Shown: positions 48,181 through 59,680, numbered from the stretch's first letter. The stretch is 64,000 nucleotides of DNA from Sipunculus nudus (GCA_026874595.1 CM049316.1:6090339-6154338); one strand, 5' to 3'. The notes: generated by a model not told the origin, from the letters alone. A program made the numbers and translations.

Positions 48181-49184
48181 GATTCCGTGGTTTCTGCCAG
48201 TACGCATCACGAGTGAGTCCAAAATGCCGCCCTTAGTGTACCAGGGAGGGATACCACTCAGTCCAGACATTCCAAAGCTGTACATAATTTAATAAATTCA
48301 TTTGTTACTTCAGTCTTGTGTTAAGGTCTCTGTTGTATAAACTGGTACAAGATGATATCTTGGTGAGTATTTGAGGCATGAGTCAGTCATAAAAAGAACT
48401 GGAAACAAGGTACTTCAGGCTTAAATGATAAACCTGGAGCTGCGACCTTGACATTGGCGAGCGTGCCAGGATCCGCTTTTTCGAGGATCAGAGTAAGAAA
48501 TTTGACTCAGTCACCAAGAATATATGCCCAGTATACACATATGAGAGACTATAACAGGTCTAGACAGTGGTCTATCTTCTGTAATTGGAATATGAGAAAA
48601 CCTTGAGTGATATTATGGTAGCCAGATTGTTGTGGCTGTTTTTATGCTTTCTACGGAAAGAGGCCAACTCCTCAAGGTCAGGCTAATACCCTGGTGATTA
48701 CAGCTTTGGCTGGAGTACAGCTGAGTCTCACTACGGTGGTAAGCTGTATCTTTTTTGTCAATTTCTTTTCCAGCAGAAATTGAATGGTTGTGCCTAAGGA
48801 AAAGGCAGTTTTACGGCTACGGCCTCTGTTTTACTTGTTCGGTAGGAGTGAAAACCACAATATCAAATTTATATTTGATACGACCTGGGGCTGGGTCTTC
48901 CAGACTTACAGTGACTTACTATAGTAGTAAAGTATAATAACTGAGTTACTGACCGGACTTAGATATATTTTATAATATTAACTATACAAGCCACACAAAG
49001 CAAGTTCTGTCATTGCTTAATGAGAAATAATTGCATATAAGGCTCACCATGCCATAAGACCCTCAGAGTGCATTGCAGAATCAGGGTTGTGACGTCACCA
49101 ACATCTCTCTGGTTTAGGCATCAGCCAGGGTTGCTTGTGTCCACAGCAATCTTGTGTACCATCAAGGATTCAGCCTGGGTTGCT
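48181..49184. other. Non-Gypsy filler inside the element
   Basis: No pol homology. It contains the right inverted arm (48312-48458) and otherwise unrecognised sequence. Next to the right LTR there is no TGG-type primer-binding site, so the original 5' internal region appears to have been replaced. Confidence 0.5.
48312..48458. repeat. Inverted arm, right (partner 46304-46450)
   Basis: Reverse complement of the left arm, with a few mismatches; see 46304-46450. Confidence 0.85.
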
Positions 49185-49755
49185 TGTGACGTCCCACAAT
49201 ATAAAAGGTTTATGGTGCTTATGGTAAAATAGAGTCCACAGTTGGCTATCTTCTGCAAGAAGAATATCTGCATGGCCAAGTCAAGGCCTAGTTTGAGTCC
49301 AGCAAATTTCAAATCACACATTCACAGTTTGAGTGTGAGTGGCCAACTGACTGAAAAGGCAGCTCGGCTTTGCCTTCACAATTATTCTCAAAAGCGACAG
49401 AACTTGCCAGTAAAAATCATTGTGGCCCATTATATGAAGAAAACAGTGGAAAATCCCCTCAACAGTGGGCATAAGGGGTGGTAGCTGGCCAGGCCAGAAA
49501 TAGGAACATGCGTAAAAAGGTCATTGTAAAGTTACACATTCTTTCATGGATGACTGGACACAGGAGAATGGGTATTACTTGGCCAAGACAGCATTACTTT
49601 AACATTAGCAATTGTTCCAGTTATGGGGAAAACCTTGTCAAATTCATTGTGTTTGAACCGGGGTGGCTTCTCAACCCAGTGGTAAGGGTGGAACAATAGG
49701 GATGGACTTAAGGGGGAAATAGGGTTAACAATGGTGCAGATGCCATTCTGTGACA
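49185..49755 (-). mobile_element. Gypsy-type LTR, right (5' LTR of a minus-strand element)
   Basis: 571 bases, about 98 percent identical by eye to the left LTR. The outer flank (ATTAT) does not match the sequence left of the other LTR, so no target-site duplication is visible. This agrees with rearrangement after insertion. Confidence 0.85.
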
Positions 49756-49759
49756 ATTA

Positions 49760-50830
49760 TAATTGATGCAGAACATTACTTCTCGTGCCATTTGTGGAAA
49801 ATAAAATAGCATTTCCTCATATATACAAGACATTCACTGGTAGAAAACCAGAGTGAGTATACTTTTGAAGTAATAGTTTGTATGTATCAGTGTATTTATC
49901 GAAGAGTATCAAAATTTATACAGTCATCACCCGGTTATAATCATGGAAGATAATTGAGATCACGGAAAAATACAAAGCTGGCAGATTTGAAGGCAAATTT
50001 AGAGCAAGTGAGAAAATTGTAATTTCGGAAGTCAGGGCAAACAATCTAGAATGTCATCCCGGTATATGATAAACAGAGTATTTAATGACATTTTAAGGCC
50101 ATCAAAATTTACAGGTCGATTTAGCAAAGAGTGAACCTTCTGTTATAAGATCTTTAGGTAGTCTTAAGAATCAATATCATTAAGCGATGCGTTCGATGGC
50201 ATGAGTACCAACATTTGAAGACCCCTTATTGGAACAGTGCCGTAGCGAAAAACAATCGTGGGGGGTCTGTTTACAGTATTATCTTGGTCATTGTCCAGCT
50301 TGTCCATTATCCGAGCGTCTACCTTGTTGTATACCAGCCGCAGCTGCTTATTTAAAGTCTTTAATTGTAATGGTTGGTGGATGATGTTCAACCCGTCACA
50401 CACCCTATTAGAACAGTATATACAGTCAGTGGGTCATGTTTTTGCAACAAGAACTTCGAGCCTTTTAAAGTTAGCGATCACTGGACAGGGACATATTTTC
50501 ATTAGAGATTAGTCCGTCATTCTGTCCCTGGTCCCATGTCTTCGTCATTTGTATTGAGAGAAAACGTAAGAATCGTCAGACGGGAAATTTCCGTTACGAA
50601 CTTTAAACATCTAGGTTTTCTGCGATTCTGAACAGTATCAGGATACCTGCTACTAATTTAACAGTTCATGAATATGTTAACCTGTCAAAATACTTGCAAT
50701 TTTGTAATTTCTATGTGTGCACCCTATTTAAAAAAAATTCATCTTTGCACTCCCTGTACTGGTAATCAAAATCTAATATCGAATTCCTATGCTTCGCAAA
50801 GAGCAGCAAAATCGATACACAATTATACCG
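49760..50830. other. No gene recognised
   Basis: Small overlapping frames at 50164-50512 have no domain. No repeat identified. Confidence 0.4.
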
Positions 50831-50884
50831 TTTAAACTACATTTTCTTTTTTAGGACTGTAATTTTTGTACCTAATCCCCCCCA

Positions 50885-51014
50885 CCCCTCCAAGGCTAAA
50901 CTTTTTGATTTTCATGAAAGTGGATCTGTCTAGCTTTTTATAATACGTTATACTATCGATCCAGGGGCTGTCGTCAAGTTGGAATGGAATTTTATTAATC
51001 TTAGCCTGTGTCAT
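50885..51014 (-). pseudogene. Orphan first exon of a sulfotransferase
   Basis: The minus strand starts MTQAKINKIPF and reads PWIDSITYYKKLDRSTF and KIKKFSL, which aligns with residues 1-41 of the intact sulfotransferase (MTQAKMNNNPF, SHWIDGIMY, KIQEFTL). Similarity stops abruptly at about 50885, before the P-loop and the splice donor, in a C-rich stretch. No second exon is found to the left within the window. Similarity also extends through the upstream non-coding region to about 51260, matching 54560-54850. It is therefore a segmental duplicate of promoter plus exon 1, not a gene. Confidence 0.75.
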
Positions 51015-51260
51015 TATTTACTTCGTTATCCCTCAAGTCAGATTGAGGGCACTCTCAGAAAAATAAATAGCCATTTTCAGATTGAGGAAATTAAATACAT
51101 TAAAAACTTTAAACTTCCCTTTAACAAGACATATACATAGAGTAAAGCGAGAGAGTGAAAGTAAGGATCTGTTCATATCACCAAAGTTAAGCTTATCGAT
51201 ACTATTTACTTTGGGCTGTTACCTACAGAAAAGAGATTATGTAGTATGGAATGCCATTGG
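51015..51260 (-). promoter_or_regulatory. Duplicated sulfotransferase 5' flank
   Basis: Matches the upstream region of the intact gene (54560-54850), including, on the minus strand, an ACTTTCA...TTTACTCT-TATATG stretch and, further out, ACCAATGGCATTCCATAC-like sequence. Conservation of the flank along with the exon shows a genomic duplication rather than retroposition. Promoter function is inferred only from position. Confidence 0.5.
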
Positions 51261-51303
51261 TCCTCCTATTCCGTATGTAGCAGTACGCTTAAGGCAGTGA
51301 GAA

Positions 51304-51890
51304 GGTCAGCAGTACATATACATTGAGGTCAAGGACAAGGACAGCAGCTGATATACATTGAAGTCAAGGACAAGGACAGCAGCTGATATACATTGAAGTC
51401 AAGGATAAGGACAGCAGCTGATATACATTGAAGTCAAGGACAAGGACAGCAGCTGATATACATTGAGGTCAAGGACAAGGACAGCAGCTGATATACACTG
51501 AAGTCAAGGACAAGGACAGCAGCTGATATACATTGAAGTCAAGGACAAGGACAGCATCTGATATACATTGAAGTCAAGGACAAGGACAGCAGCTGATATA
51601 CATTCGAGTAAATGGCAAAGAGAGCAGTGAATATACAATGGAGTCAATGACAAGGACAGCATTGGACATACATTGGAATAAATGACAAGGACAACAGTGG
51701 CTAAACTTTGAGTAAATGGCAAAGACAGCAGTGGTTATAGACTGGAGTCAGGTACAAGGACAGCAGTGGACATACGTTTGATTCAATAACAAGGACAGCA
51801 GTGGAAATACATTTTAGTCTTTATGAATATACTATGACAGCAACGGACATATATTGGGGTCAATGCGAAGACAGCAGCGGACATGCATCG
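51304..51890. repeat. 35 bp tandem array
   Basis: About sixteen units of GTCAAGGACAAGGACAGCAG plus CTGATATACATTGAA. The first nine are nearly identical and the array decays progressively to the right, with CAGTGG and ATGGCAAAG variants. Confidence 0.92.
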
Positions 51891-51894
51891 AACT

Positions 51895-53335
51895 TGATTA
51901 CAATGCCAGTAGGAGATATACATTGGATTTGAATAAAATGCAAGTGCAAAGGGATTTTATAGATAAATATGCGATTTGGAGAAAATTTACATTTAACATA
52001 TTCATCAGCTTTCTTTAACGCATTGTATACTTGCATTATTCAAGAACATTTATTATTCAGAGTTTCCCATTGGACCTCATATTAAATGCCCTTAAGTTTG
52101 CTCATTTTGGATAAGAATTAATAGTTTTGTTCACCCCAATAAAGCTAAGATTCCTTTTGTTCGCAATGTGGAATGCGTCATGCAGAAAGCGAGATCTGAG
52201 AAAATGGCTATTGACTAAATAAATAAGGTGAGATTCCGGTATGCGGAATGCGTATCCGGCAAAACGAATTGCTGCATGAAGCGACTTTTGTCGATTCTGC
52301 ATGATATCCAGGAGCAACACAAAGAAAACATGCATGCTGCCTTGCCGGTCCATATGAAATTTCTCAACATGCATTCCGCATTCGCATGCCACATTCCCAA
52401 CACTTTGTTTATTAAGAGAATGAAACACGTTAGGTTCACAACTTAAAACAATCAGGAAAAACCAATGATGAACTATCGAAATGCTCAGCATTGGCGGGAC
52501 CCTTTGACATTTAAATCAGCATAAGGGTCAATTACGGTTTTCATGTATTCTTCTCAGCTTTATCTAATCAAACAATGACTTAGGAACCAACCTGTTAGAT
52601 TGTTCAAAAACAAATCTGTTCAAGTTCTTCATGGATATCTGAGGCACAATTAAGATGAATATAATTACATTCATATGAGATAATATAAAGAAACCCCCAG
52701 TACCGCATTTCTAACCACCGTATACTGTTCCTAAATTAAAAAAAACCGAAAACTATATTAGATAAAAAAAAAAATAGATACAGGAAAAAAATCAGTAATG
52801 GAAATCATCCAAGACAGCGGACATAACATTCTCTAGAGTGTGAACAACATTGACAATGAAATTAATAATATTTAGAGAAATAAAAACCCCATTAAAATCA
52901 TGAAAAACCTGCAATATAATGTTAACTTTTATCTTCGAATTGTCCGTTTACAATGAACGCTCGACATGTGATACAAACATCTTTCAAAAAACATCTAATT
53001 TAAATTTCGTTTGAACCTATGGTTTTTTTCAGTGTTTGGTTTACCTAACACAGGTTACACTGACCCAGTAAGGTAACTACCTGTATTAGGTGAACACAGA
53101 GTTCTGTATCCTAATTGTCCGGCCACTCATGTTAATCCCAAAATACATTGATAAGGTTTTATAGAGAGGGAATGTATGAATTGAGCGTACAGGGGGCTTG
53201 TCTCATATTCAGTGATCATCAGTGCATTGTCAAAAAAGTTCTTACTGACTCTGGTCATGTGGATAATGTATCTGGACTTCCTTATAACATAACGTTAAAC
53301 GAGTTAATTTGAACTTGCTCTAGGTGCATTTTTTA
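51895..53335. other. No gene recognised; two palindromic patches
   Basis: Overlapping frames on both strands at 52102-52491 fall in a patch rich in GCATTCCGCAT/ATGCGGAATGC words that pair with each other. A separate hairpin at about 53036-53092 pairs TTACCTAACACAGGTTAC with GTAACTACCTGTATTAGGTG. Neither looks coding. Confidence 0.45.
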
Positions 53336-53342
53336 GACTCGT

Positions 53343-54559
53343 TTAATCCTGGAAGTAAATGCCAGTTTCCTCACAGAAACGATCCAACATAGAGTCAACC
53401 TCTGCGGTCTGCTTCTCACTGAAGAAATTCTTCCAGTCTCCAGCAATACCTTTCCTAAAAAAAGGAGACCCCTCCTCGAAAAGGTGACTATCCGCCATAT
53501 TCAGGTTTGGGTTTTCCTTCATCTTGCTGAATTCTGTGATACTCACTATTCTTTCCAGAGTTTCTTCATCTACAGGTCTGTTTATGAACTCAGCCAACCT
53601 CCTGATCACACTTCTTGGATCCTTCTTTAACTCCTCATACTTCACAAATAATAAATTTGAATCCGAACGGTTTTTCCAAAAGGACCTTACATGAACGAAC
53701 CAATCCCCATAATAGTTTTGTCCTTGAAAGAATGCATCATAAAATTCGTCCCACTCTCCTTTCCATGGGCCAATATCATTAGCAATCGTGTAAAGGTAAT
53801 AGTTTGAAACGGCGACATCGTTCGGGTTACGCGGTATATAGATCAGGTTTCCCTTCTTGTCGTCAGTCAAATATGAAGGCAGAAGATGATAACGCAGATG
53901 ACTCCAAAAACACTCTGGTCGTTCGAGGGTCTCTGCAATATCTTCAGAGTAATCTGGGATTGGTTCTACAAATAATGCTTTAGTGTTTTCCAATGCCTCA
54001 AGCTTGTCTTGTTTCATGATAGCACGAATGATCGTCCTCAACCAGTTGTTTCCTAAAATAAGAAATGTCTTTGATACAAATCGGCTATTGACGCGCTATT
54101 TTGTCAAACTGTTATCATAGCAACATAAGCTTATAGAAAGCAGCATTTTACACAATGGTGCAACAGGTATATTAATAATACTAAGCTTATTGTAGAGAGC
54201 ATTGCAGCAATTATAACATAGATGATGAGCAACTCGCTCTTCGAATGATACAATAATACTTAAGCCCAATAACAGGTTAATCTCATGACTAGGATGATTT
54301 ATCATTTAACGGAACTTTATTCTCCATGGCGAACATCTTGTTGGACAAGTTACAAACCAAGTTACATTTTATTATTAAAGGATTTAATGTAAGTACCTGA
54401 TCTCATAAAGCCACACTCAAAGACATCGTTTTCGTCGAGGGTAAACTCTTGAATCTTTTTCAAAGTGGTTCTGTCTAGCCTTTTATTGTACATTATACCA
54501 TCGATCCAGTGGCTGTTATCATTTTTGAATGGATTGTTGTTCATCTTAGCCTGTGTCAT
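53343..54559 (-). CDS. Cytosolic-type sulfotransferase (2 exons, 290 aa)
   Basis: Exon 1 is 54559-54397 (donor CAG|GTACTTAC) and exon 2 is 54052-53343 (acceptor TTATTTTAG). The lengths 163+710 give 873 nt, exactly in frame. The family transfers a sulfonate from PAPS to small hydroxyl or amine acceptors in the cytosol. Visible landmarks: P-loop region GFMRSGNNWL (residues 50-59), catalytic-type His 106 in FWSHLRYHLLPS, PAPS 3'-phosphate site RNPNDVAVSNYY (Arg 129, Ser 137), KYEELKKDP, and RKGIAGDWKNFF (RKG 254-256). Length and spacing match SULT family enzymes. Odd points: the P-loop has Arg 53 where Lys is usual and NN in place of TT/TH, so PAPS chemistry may differ. The start codon is the one shared with the orphan exon at 51014. 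The substrate cannot be inferred. Confidence 0.88.
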
Positions 54560-54850
54560 GTTTTCTACGTTATCCTCAATCCAGATGGAAGCCGCTATCA
54601 GGAAAATAAATGGACATCGATAATATTGAAGAAAATCATGTACAGTTAAGCTTCCCTTCAAGCTTCCCATTAACAAGTCATATACAGAGTAAAAAAGTCA
54701 GAACTGAAAGTGATGATCTGTAAATATTATCAAGGTTAAGGGTATCTCCTGAATATTTACTATGAATCGTTACCAACAGGAAAGAGATCATGTAGTGCGG
54801 CATGGAAACCATGAGCCACTGGTCCTCATATTCCATTACACTGTGCAGTA
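54560..54850 (-). promoter_or_regulatory. Sulfotransferase 5' flank, conserved with duplicate
   Basis: On the minus strand a CTTTCAGTTCTGACTTTTTT-CTCTGTATATGAC block lies about 110-160 bases before the ATG. A similar ACTTTCA/TATATG pair occurs in the orphan copy (about 51125-51165), and TTTCACTTTCAACTTTATAT lies about 100 bases before the ATG of the frameshifted copy. A TATA-type core promoter is a reasonable guess, not shown. Confidence 0.4.
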
Positions 54851-54854
54851 GATA

Positions 54855-56180
54855 TATGAAATGTGTGGTTGATAAATTAAATGATTCAATCTATATGTTC
54901 GAGAGGCGTTACTATTGTACATACCAAAATTTATATTTTAATCATCCTTTGTCCAGCTGCCTTGCGTTACTGGTGCTGGCTATTGTTGCCAATCCGCATT
55001 TTTAGTTTATATTATTCATACTCCGTCACATTGCGCAATAGATATATAGTTAGTGGTCAATAATAATAATAATCAAACATATTTTCTTACCGTCTTATTG
55101 TGAACTTTTAAACCTAGCGTTTAGATCAGATTTGGATTTGTCTTAGTTTAACTAGGTATGGATATAATATATAACCTTGTCATATAGACAAGACGCTTGG
55201 CTTTGCGTGACCGCTTTTTTGAGAAAATCAATGTAAGAAAGTATAACATCTTGGGATCTTAAAAGTATTGCGAGAATATTGGTTTCAGACCCGTTCGTTA
55301 TTTAATACAGGGTGTGTTTCCTGCCACGATAAAGCTAGCCCTTACGAAACTAACCATAAGTATAAAAGAAAAAAGAAAAGAAATTTCAGGCACATAACAC
55401 AGGTGAAGAGTAAGTCCATCCAGCCCTTAATTTGAAGTGGATCAGGCAGTCCTTGCGAATGAATGCCCACTGATCTGTTTTATAATAAATTTGTAAAGGC
55501 TGTCAATATGCCAAGGAGTTTTATCTTAAACCTAGTTGACACATTTTTAACATTAATGCCTTTCGTACTACTGGTTTTAAAATGGTTTAAATCATATTAT
55601 GACAAAATTACTTGTTTTTTGTCCTATGTATTAACATCCTTCAGAAGATCTGTTATGAAGGTAAAACTTGAATGCAAACTCATTAGTTAATAAAAACTTC
55701 TTTAACTACCTACACCACTGTGAGTTATATCCGATGGTATAGATGTAACCCAGATTGTATGCACAGGACAATTGAAACACGTAGCAAATAATAATTAATA
55801 AGAAACCTGAAATATAGAATCAAGTCCTGGTTTAGGGGAATTATGTTCCAATTCATGAAATTATCTGTGTGTTGCTTTCATAAATAAATATAAAATTTCC
55901 TTCTATACCCAAGTTGTAAAACATTTTAACTGTTGTAACACAAAATAAAAGTACCTCCCAACAGGGCAAAACTGTGTTTATGTGTATATGCATGAACTGG
56001 CAGAAGTATGTTGGTACAGTGATTCTACTACATGTCCCAAAAAGAATACTCGAGTGACGTAATTTTACCGGGAATCTCTTAGTTCACACAACCCTGTGCA
56101 ATGTGACGATTTTCACTCTTATACATAAAATACCATGGTTATCAAATCATATGAGCTGTTTTTCACGTATAGACTGGTCC
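54855..56180. other. No gene recognised
   Basis: A hydrophobic 75-codon plus frame (55463-55690) has no homologue that I recognise. AT-rich elsewhere. Confidence 0.4.
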
Positions 56181-56184
56181 TGTC

Positions 56185-58910
56185 TAAAAGTCGGAGGTTC
56201 CGCGGAGAGCCAGAGATTCACGGAGAAATTTCGTTTTTTTTTATATTCACAGATAGTTTGAAATAAAAATTAAAACAAAGTTGAAATACAAACATCCGAC
56301 TCCATCCACACACAAAAAAGCGCCTTTTAGCTAATGAATTAACTTGGCAGCATCATTAAATAGAAAATAAATAGTAAATATTGTGATCACAGTTATGGAG
56401 TTAAACATTTTATACAGAATATGCGTGACTTATTCGGATCTCAGGTAATATTGTTTCACACAGCTTACAGAATATAGGTCACAGATACCTCATTATGGAT
56501 GTCATAGGCGGCATCACAATGGCCTCCTTTTATATTAAGAAAAACATTTCTAGGGGCAGCAGTAAGATTTGTAACCTGTCTGACTTTCTGGGTGGTAAAA
56601 ATCAGGTTTTCTGTTCATACCTCAGAGAACATAGGTCACAGTAACCTAATTTTTATTTCAAGGTAGACTTGCCAAGGACCTCCCTGGATATTACATTAGA
56701 GGATTCTAGGGCTAACCGAATCAGTTTGTGCACATCTGACTTCCAGGGTGCTCAAATCATGATTTTTTCCTATATCTCACAGAATATAGGTCACAGTGAT
56801 CTTATTAAATATTTCCAAGGACATTTACCAAGGATCTCTCTGAATGTCACATCAGAAGATTGTAGGCCAAATGGATACAAGTTGTGCCCCGTCTGACTCT
56901 CTGGGTGCTCAAAATCATGTTTTTGGTCAGTAGCTTTCAGTAGCTTATAGGTCGCCTTGTTTCAGGTTTATGATGAGATGAGTGAAGGACATCTCTGGAT
57001 GTACAGTTAGAACGTTCTAGTTTCCAATTTGTGCCCTTTCTAACTGTCAGATTGCTCAGTCCTGTTTTTGGCCAGTTACTCGCAGAATATAGGTTTTCAT
57101 AACCTAGGTTTAGGTTTCTGAGAAATTTTTGCCAAGGACGTCCCTGGATGTTGCTTTAGAAGATTCTAGGCCAAACGCATCTGGCTTTCAGGGTACTCAA
57201 ATCATGTTTTCCTATAGGTCGCAAAAGAATAGGTCACCATGGCTTTATTTCAGTTTATCATATAGATTTGCCCGGGACCTCCTTGAAAGTCATGTTAGAA
57301 GATACTAGGTCAAATACATACAGTTTGTGCCCCGCCTGACTCATCGGGAGGTCAAAAGTTTTTTTTTGCCTATAGTCCGTAAAATATAGGTCACTATGAC
57401 CTATTTTCAGGTTTCCCAAGAGATTTGCCTGGGAACTCCTTGTGTGTTAAGATAGAAGTTTCTAGGTGCCCTATTATCAGCCAGACTGCTCCGATTGGTC
57501 TCAAATATAAACAAGTGGCCCATGAGCCATGACGCTCAGCTCAGTTCATGGAACCTTGCATAATGGGAAAAATGAATCCCAGAGTGCTCAAAACATGCAT
57601 GTTGTCAATAGACCTTAGATATAGGCTTCAGTGAGATTATTCACAGTCATTCGAATCCCTATTTCAGGGGGGAATGTGAAGAAACTGTGCATATAACGCC
57701 TCTATAGTGATACATGCTACGGAGAAGTATGCCAAGCGATATTGTGGCCCTCGGGGGTATTACGATTTTAAAAATGAATCGTCTGGACAAACAATCCGTA
57801 AAATGAAGCGATAAATCTTGCCTAGACGTTATATGGGTTTCTTTTTCGGGGGGGGGGATTCGGGAGAGCCGTAGAATTCACGGAAAATTTTTTAGGATGT
57901 TTTATATATTCATAGGTACAAATAAACATTAAAATCTTCTGACCAAATAAATTAAACATCGTGTGTTTTATTGTATTTTCACTACTATAAAAGCGTTATC
58001 CCATTTTCACCATTACAATCATTTCCTTAGTTGTTAACTATTACTATTGTTAACTATTATTAACTATCATGATTATGCATCACATAAGTTTATGTTCTTT
58101 ATTAATAAATTTAAGCATTAGTTGTCGTATTGAAATAATATTATATTTACTAACACTTTTATTATTAGAATTGGCAAAATAATCTTAATTTTTGTCATTA
58201 ATGTTATAATTAATATTTTAAGTAATGCAATTAGTATCATTTAATACTTAGAAATATATTTTATAAATATTGTTTCATCATTAAGTTTTACACAATTTTA
58301 CACTTGCATTAACATTGTAGCGTGCTTTCAATCTACATAGACTTAATTATTCAATATATGTCATCAAAATATTGTCAACTTTTGCAATTTTCAAAAAACC
58401 AATTTTAAAAAGTAGCTTTACTGGCAATTATTCATATTTGTACATAATTATGTCTTATTTAAATTTTATATATTTCAAAAACACCAGCACAGTCACGGTG
58501 ATCAAATGTTGCTGAAGTTAATAAAATCTATGACTGTAAATTCTATATACATGCATGGTTTGGTTATGGTTTACACAAAAAACTGTTGAAATTTCTTATA
58601 TTTTATGTATTTTGCGTCACAAAGATTGGGCATTCACAAGTGTCATATTGTAAGCATGTTTCCTCAGACATTAACCAAAGAGACCTTATATTGACAACTC
58701 CAAATACATGGCAAGTGTTATAAATTAAATTGGTGTATTGACAGTGGAAATACTATTTATAATAGTATGCTAGAAGTTTTCAAGTGATTTTAATGCTTAT
58801 ATGCAACTGTTAATGTATAAAACATTTTTCAAAAACTCAAAAATTTCTCCGGGGATTCTCCGTGAATTCTCCAGCTCTCCTAGGATTCTCCGACTTTTAG
58901 ACGTCACAAT
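56185..58910. mobile_element. Inverted-repeat-bounded block containing a tandem array
   Basis: The left end GTCTAAAAGTCGGAG-TTCC-GGAGAGC-AGA-TTCACGGAGAAATTT (56190-56246) is matched by the inverted right end (58910-58835), with an 11-base insertion and scattered changes. A third, direct copy of the inner half (GAGAGCCGTAGAATTCACGG) occurs at about 57863. The structure may therefore be one element with a duplicated end, or two related elements. The interior holds the ~155 bp array (56440-57500) and AT-rich sequence (57900-58800). No transposase or helicase is recognisable. An internal tandem array recalls non-autonomous Helitron-like elements of molluscs, but long terminal inverted repeats do not fit canonical Helitrons. 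Confidence 0.55.
56440..57500. repeat. ~155 bp diverged tandem array with AGGTCA palindromes
   Basis: About seven units spaced 140-160 bases. Each has a CACAGAATATAGGTCACAGT segment, then a TGCCAAGGACCTCCCTGGAT segment, AGAAGATTCTAGG, and a TGTGCCCCGTCTGACTTTCT segment. Several units carry palindromes close to AGGTCAnnnTGACCT: 56476-56490, 56633-56647, 56788-56802 and a perfect one at 57388-57402. Confidence 0.8.
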
Positions 58911-58914
58911 AGGT

Positions 58915-59520
58915 GTCGGATGCACGCTTCTGATTGGATAACACGTTGTTTTGACTCGGCTGTGGACGTAAAGCATTTGATGTGCACGCGCACGTGGACA
59001 AATTAAACAGCTGACCGATGCAAGGGATTTTAGATCAATAATCAGGTAAAGGAAAGTGTCATTCATTACATTTTGTGCAATTGTATCTCACCAATTAAGT
59101 AAGCACTTTCGTAAGATCTGAAGCCACGCTTAAAATTGCCCTTTTCTGTTAATAAAACGAGCTTTTATCCGTCATCAGTTCACATGTGACTGCTGGTGGA
59201 TGAAACACGTGTATTTGTTAACAAATGTCAGTTTGAATTTTGGGTCGCGTTTTTTAGTCTGTTGGTCGTCTGCCGAAAATTAATTGAGCCTATAGGCCTA
59301 TTTTCACTTTCATTTATTATGGAAGACAGGTTTACGTAATATTTTTAACTGAACTCCCGCAAACAATTTATTTTTTTTATAGTAGAACCATGAATAAAAT
59401 TCAGCCCGGGATTGCATAGGTCAAGGTTGACAATTGTGCCGCTGATCAAGCCAGGAGAACGTCCTCTGGGCTAATTAAAGTGGATAATTTCCATAAATCG
59501 TAAAACAAAATATTGTTTAT
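58915..59520. other. No gene seen
   Basis: Mixed-composition sequence downstream (in gene sense) of the DUF4806 gene. A minus-strand AATAAA near 59370 could serve as its polyadenylation signal. Confidence 0.35.
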
Positions 59521-59524
59521 GGGG

Positions 59525-59680
59525 TACCCAGCTAACAAAGTTACGTAGTCACAACGTAATCACAACGTAGCGGTTTGGTTGTGATTACGTAGTAATATTA
59601 CGTAGTTACTACGTAAAAGTGTGAACTACCAGAAAGGTTCTCACAACGTAAAAATGTTACGTAGTCAAATTACCTATTAA
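59525..59680. repeat. Cluster of ACGTAGT/ACTACGT palindromic words
   Basis: TTACGTAGT, TAACGTAGC, ATTACGTAGTAATATTACG, TAGTTACTACGTAAAA and GTTACGTAGTCAAA crowd into about 130 bases just beyond the stop of the DUF4806 gene. Inverted and direct pairings are both possible. This resembles, with a different word, the ATTGGTT element at 60147-61190. Confidence 0.6.

Noticed and set aside
52102-52491. 129-codon minus frame, with rival frames on both strands
   Set aside because: Overlapping frames in a palindrome-rich patch, no domain, no preference for one strand.
55463-55690. Hydrophobic 75-codon frame that could be a small membrane protein
   Set aside because: Composition follows the T-rich sequence; no homologue recognised and no supporting exon structure.
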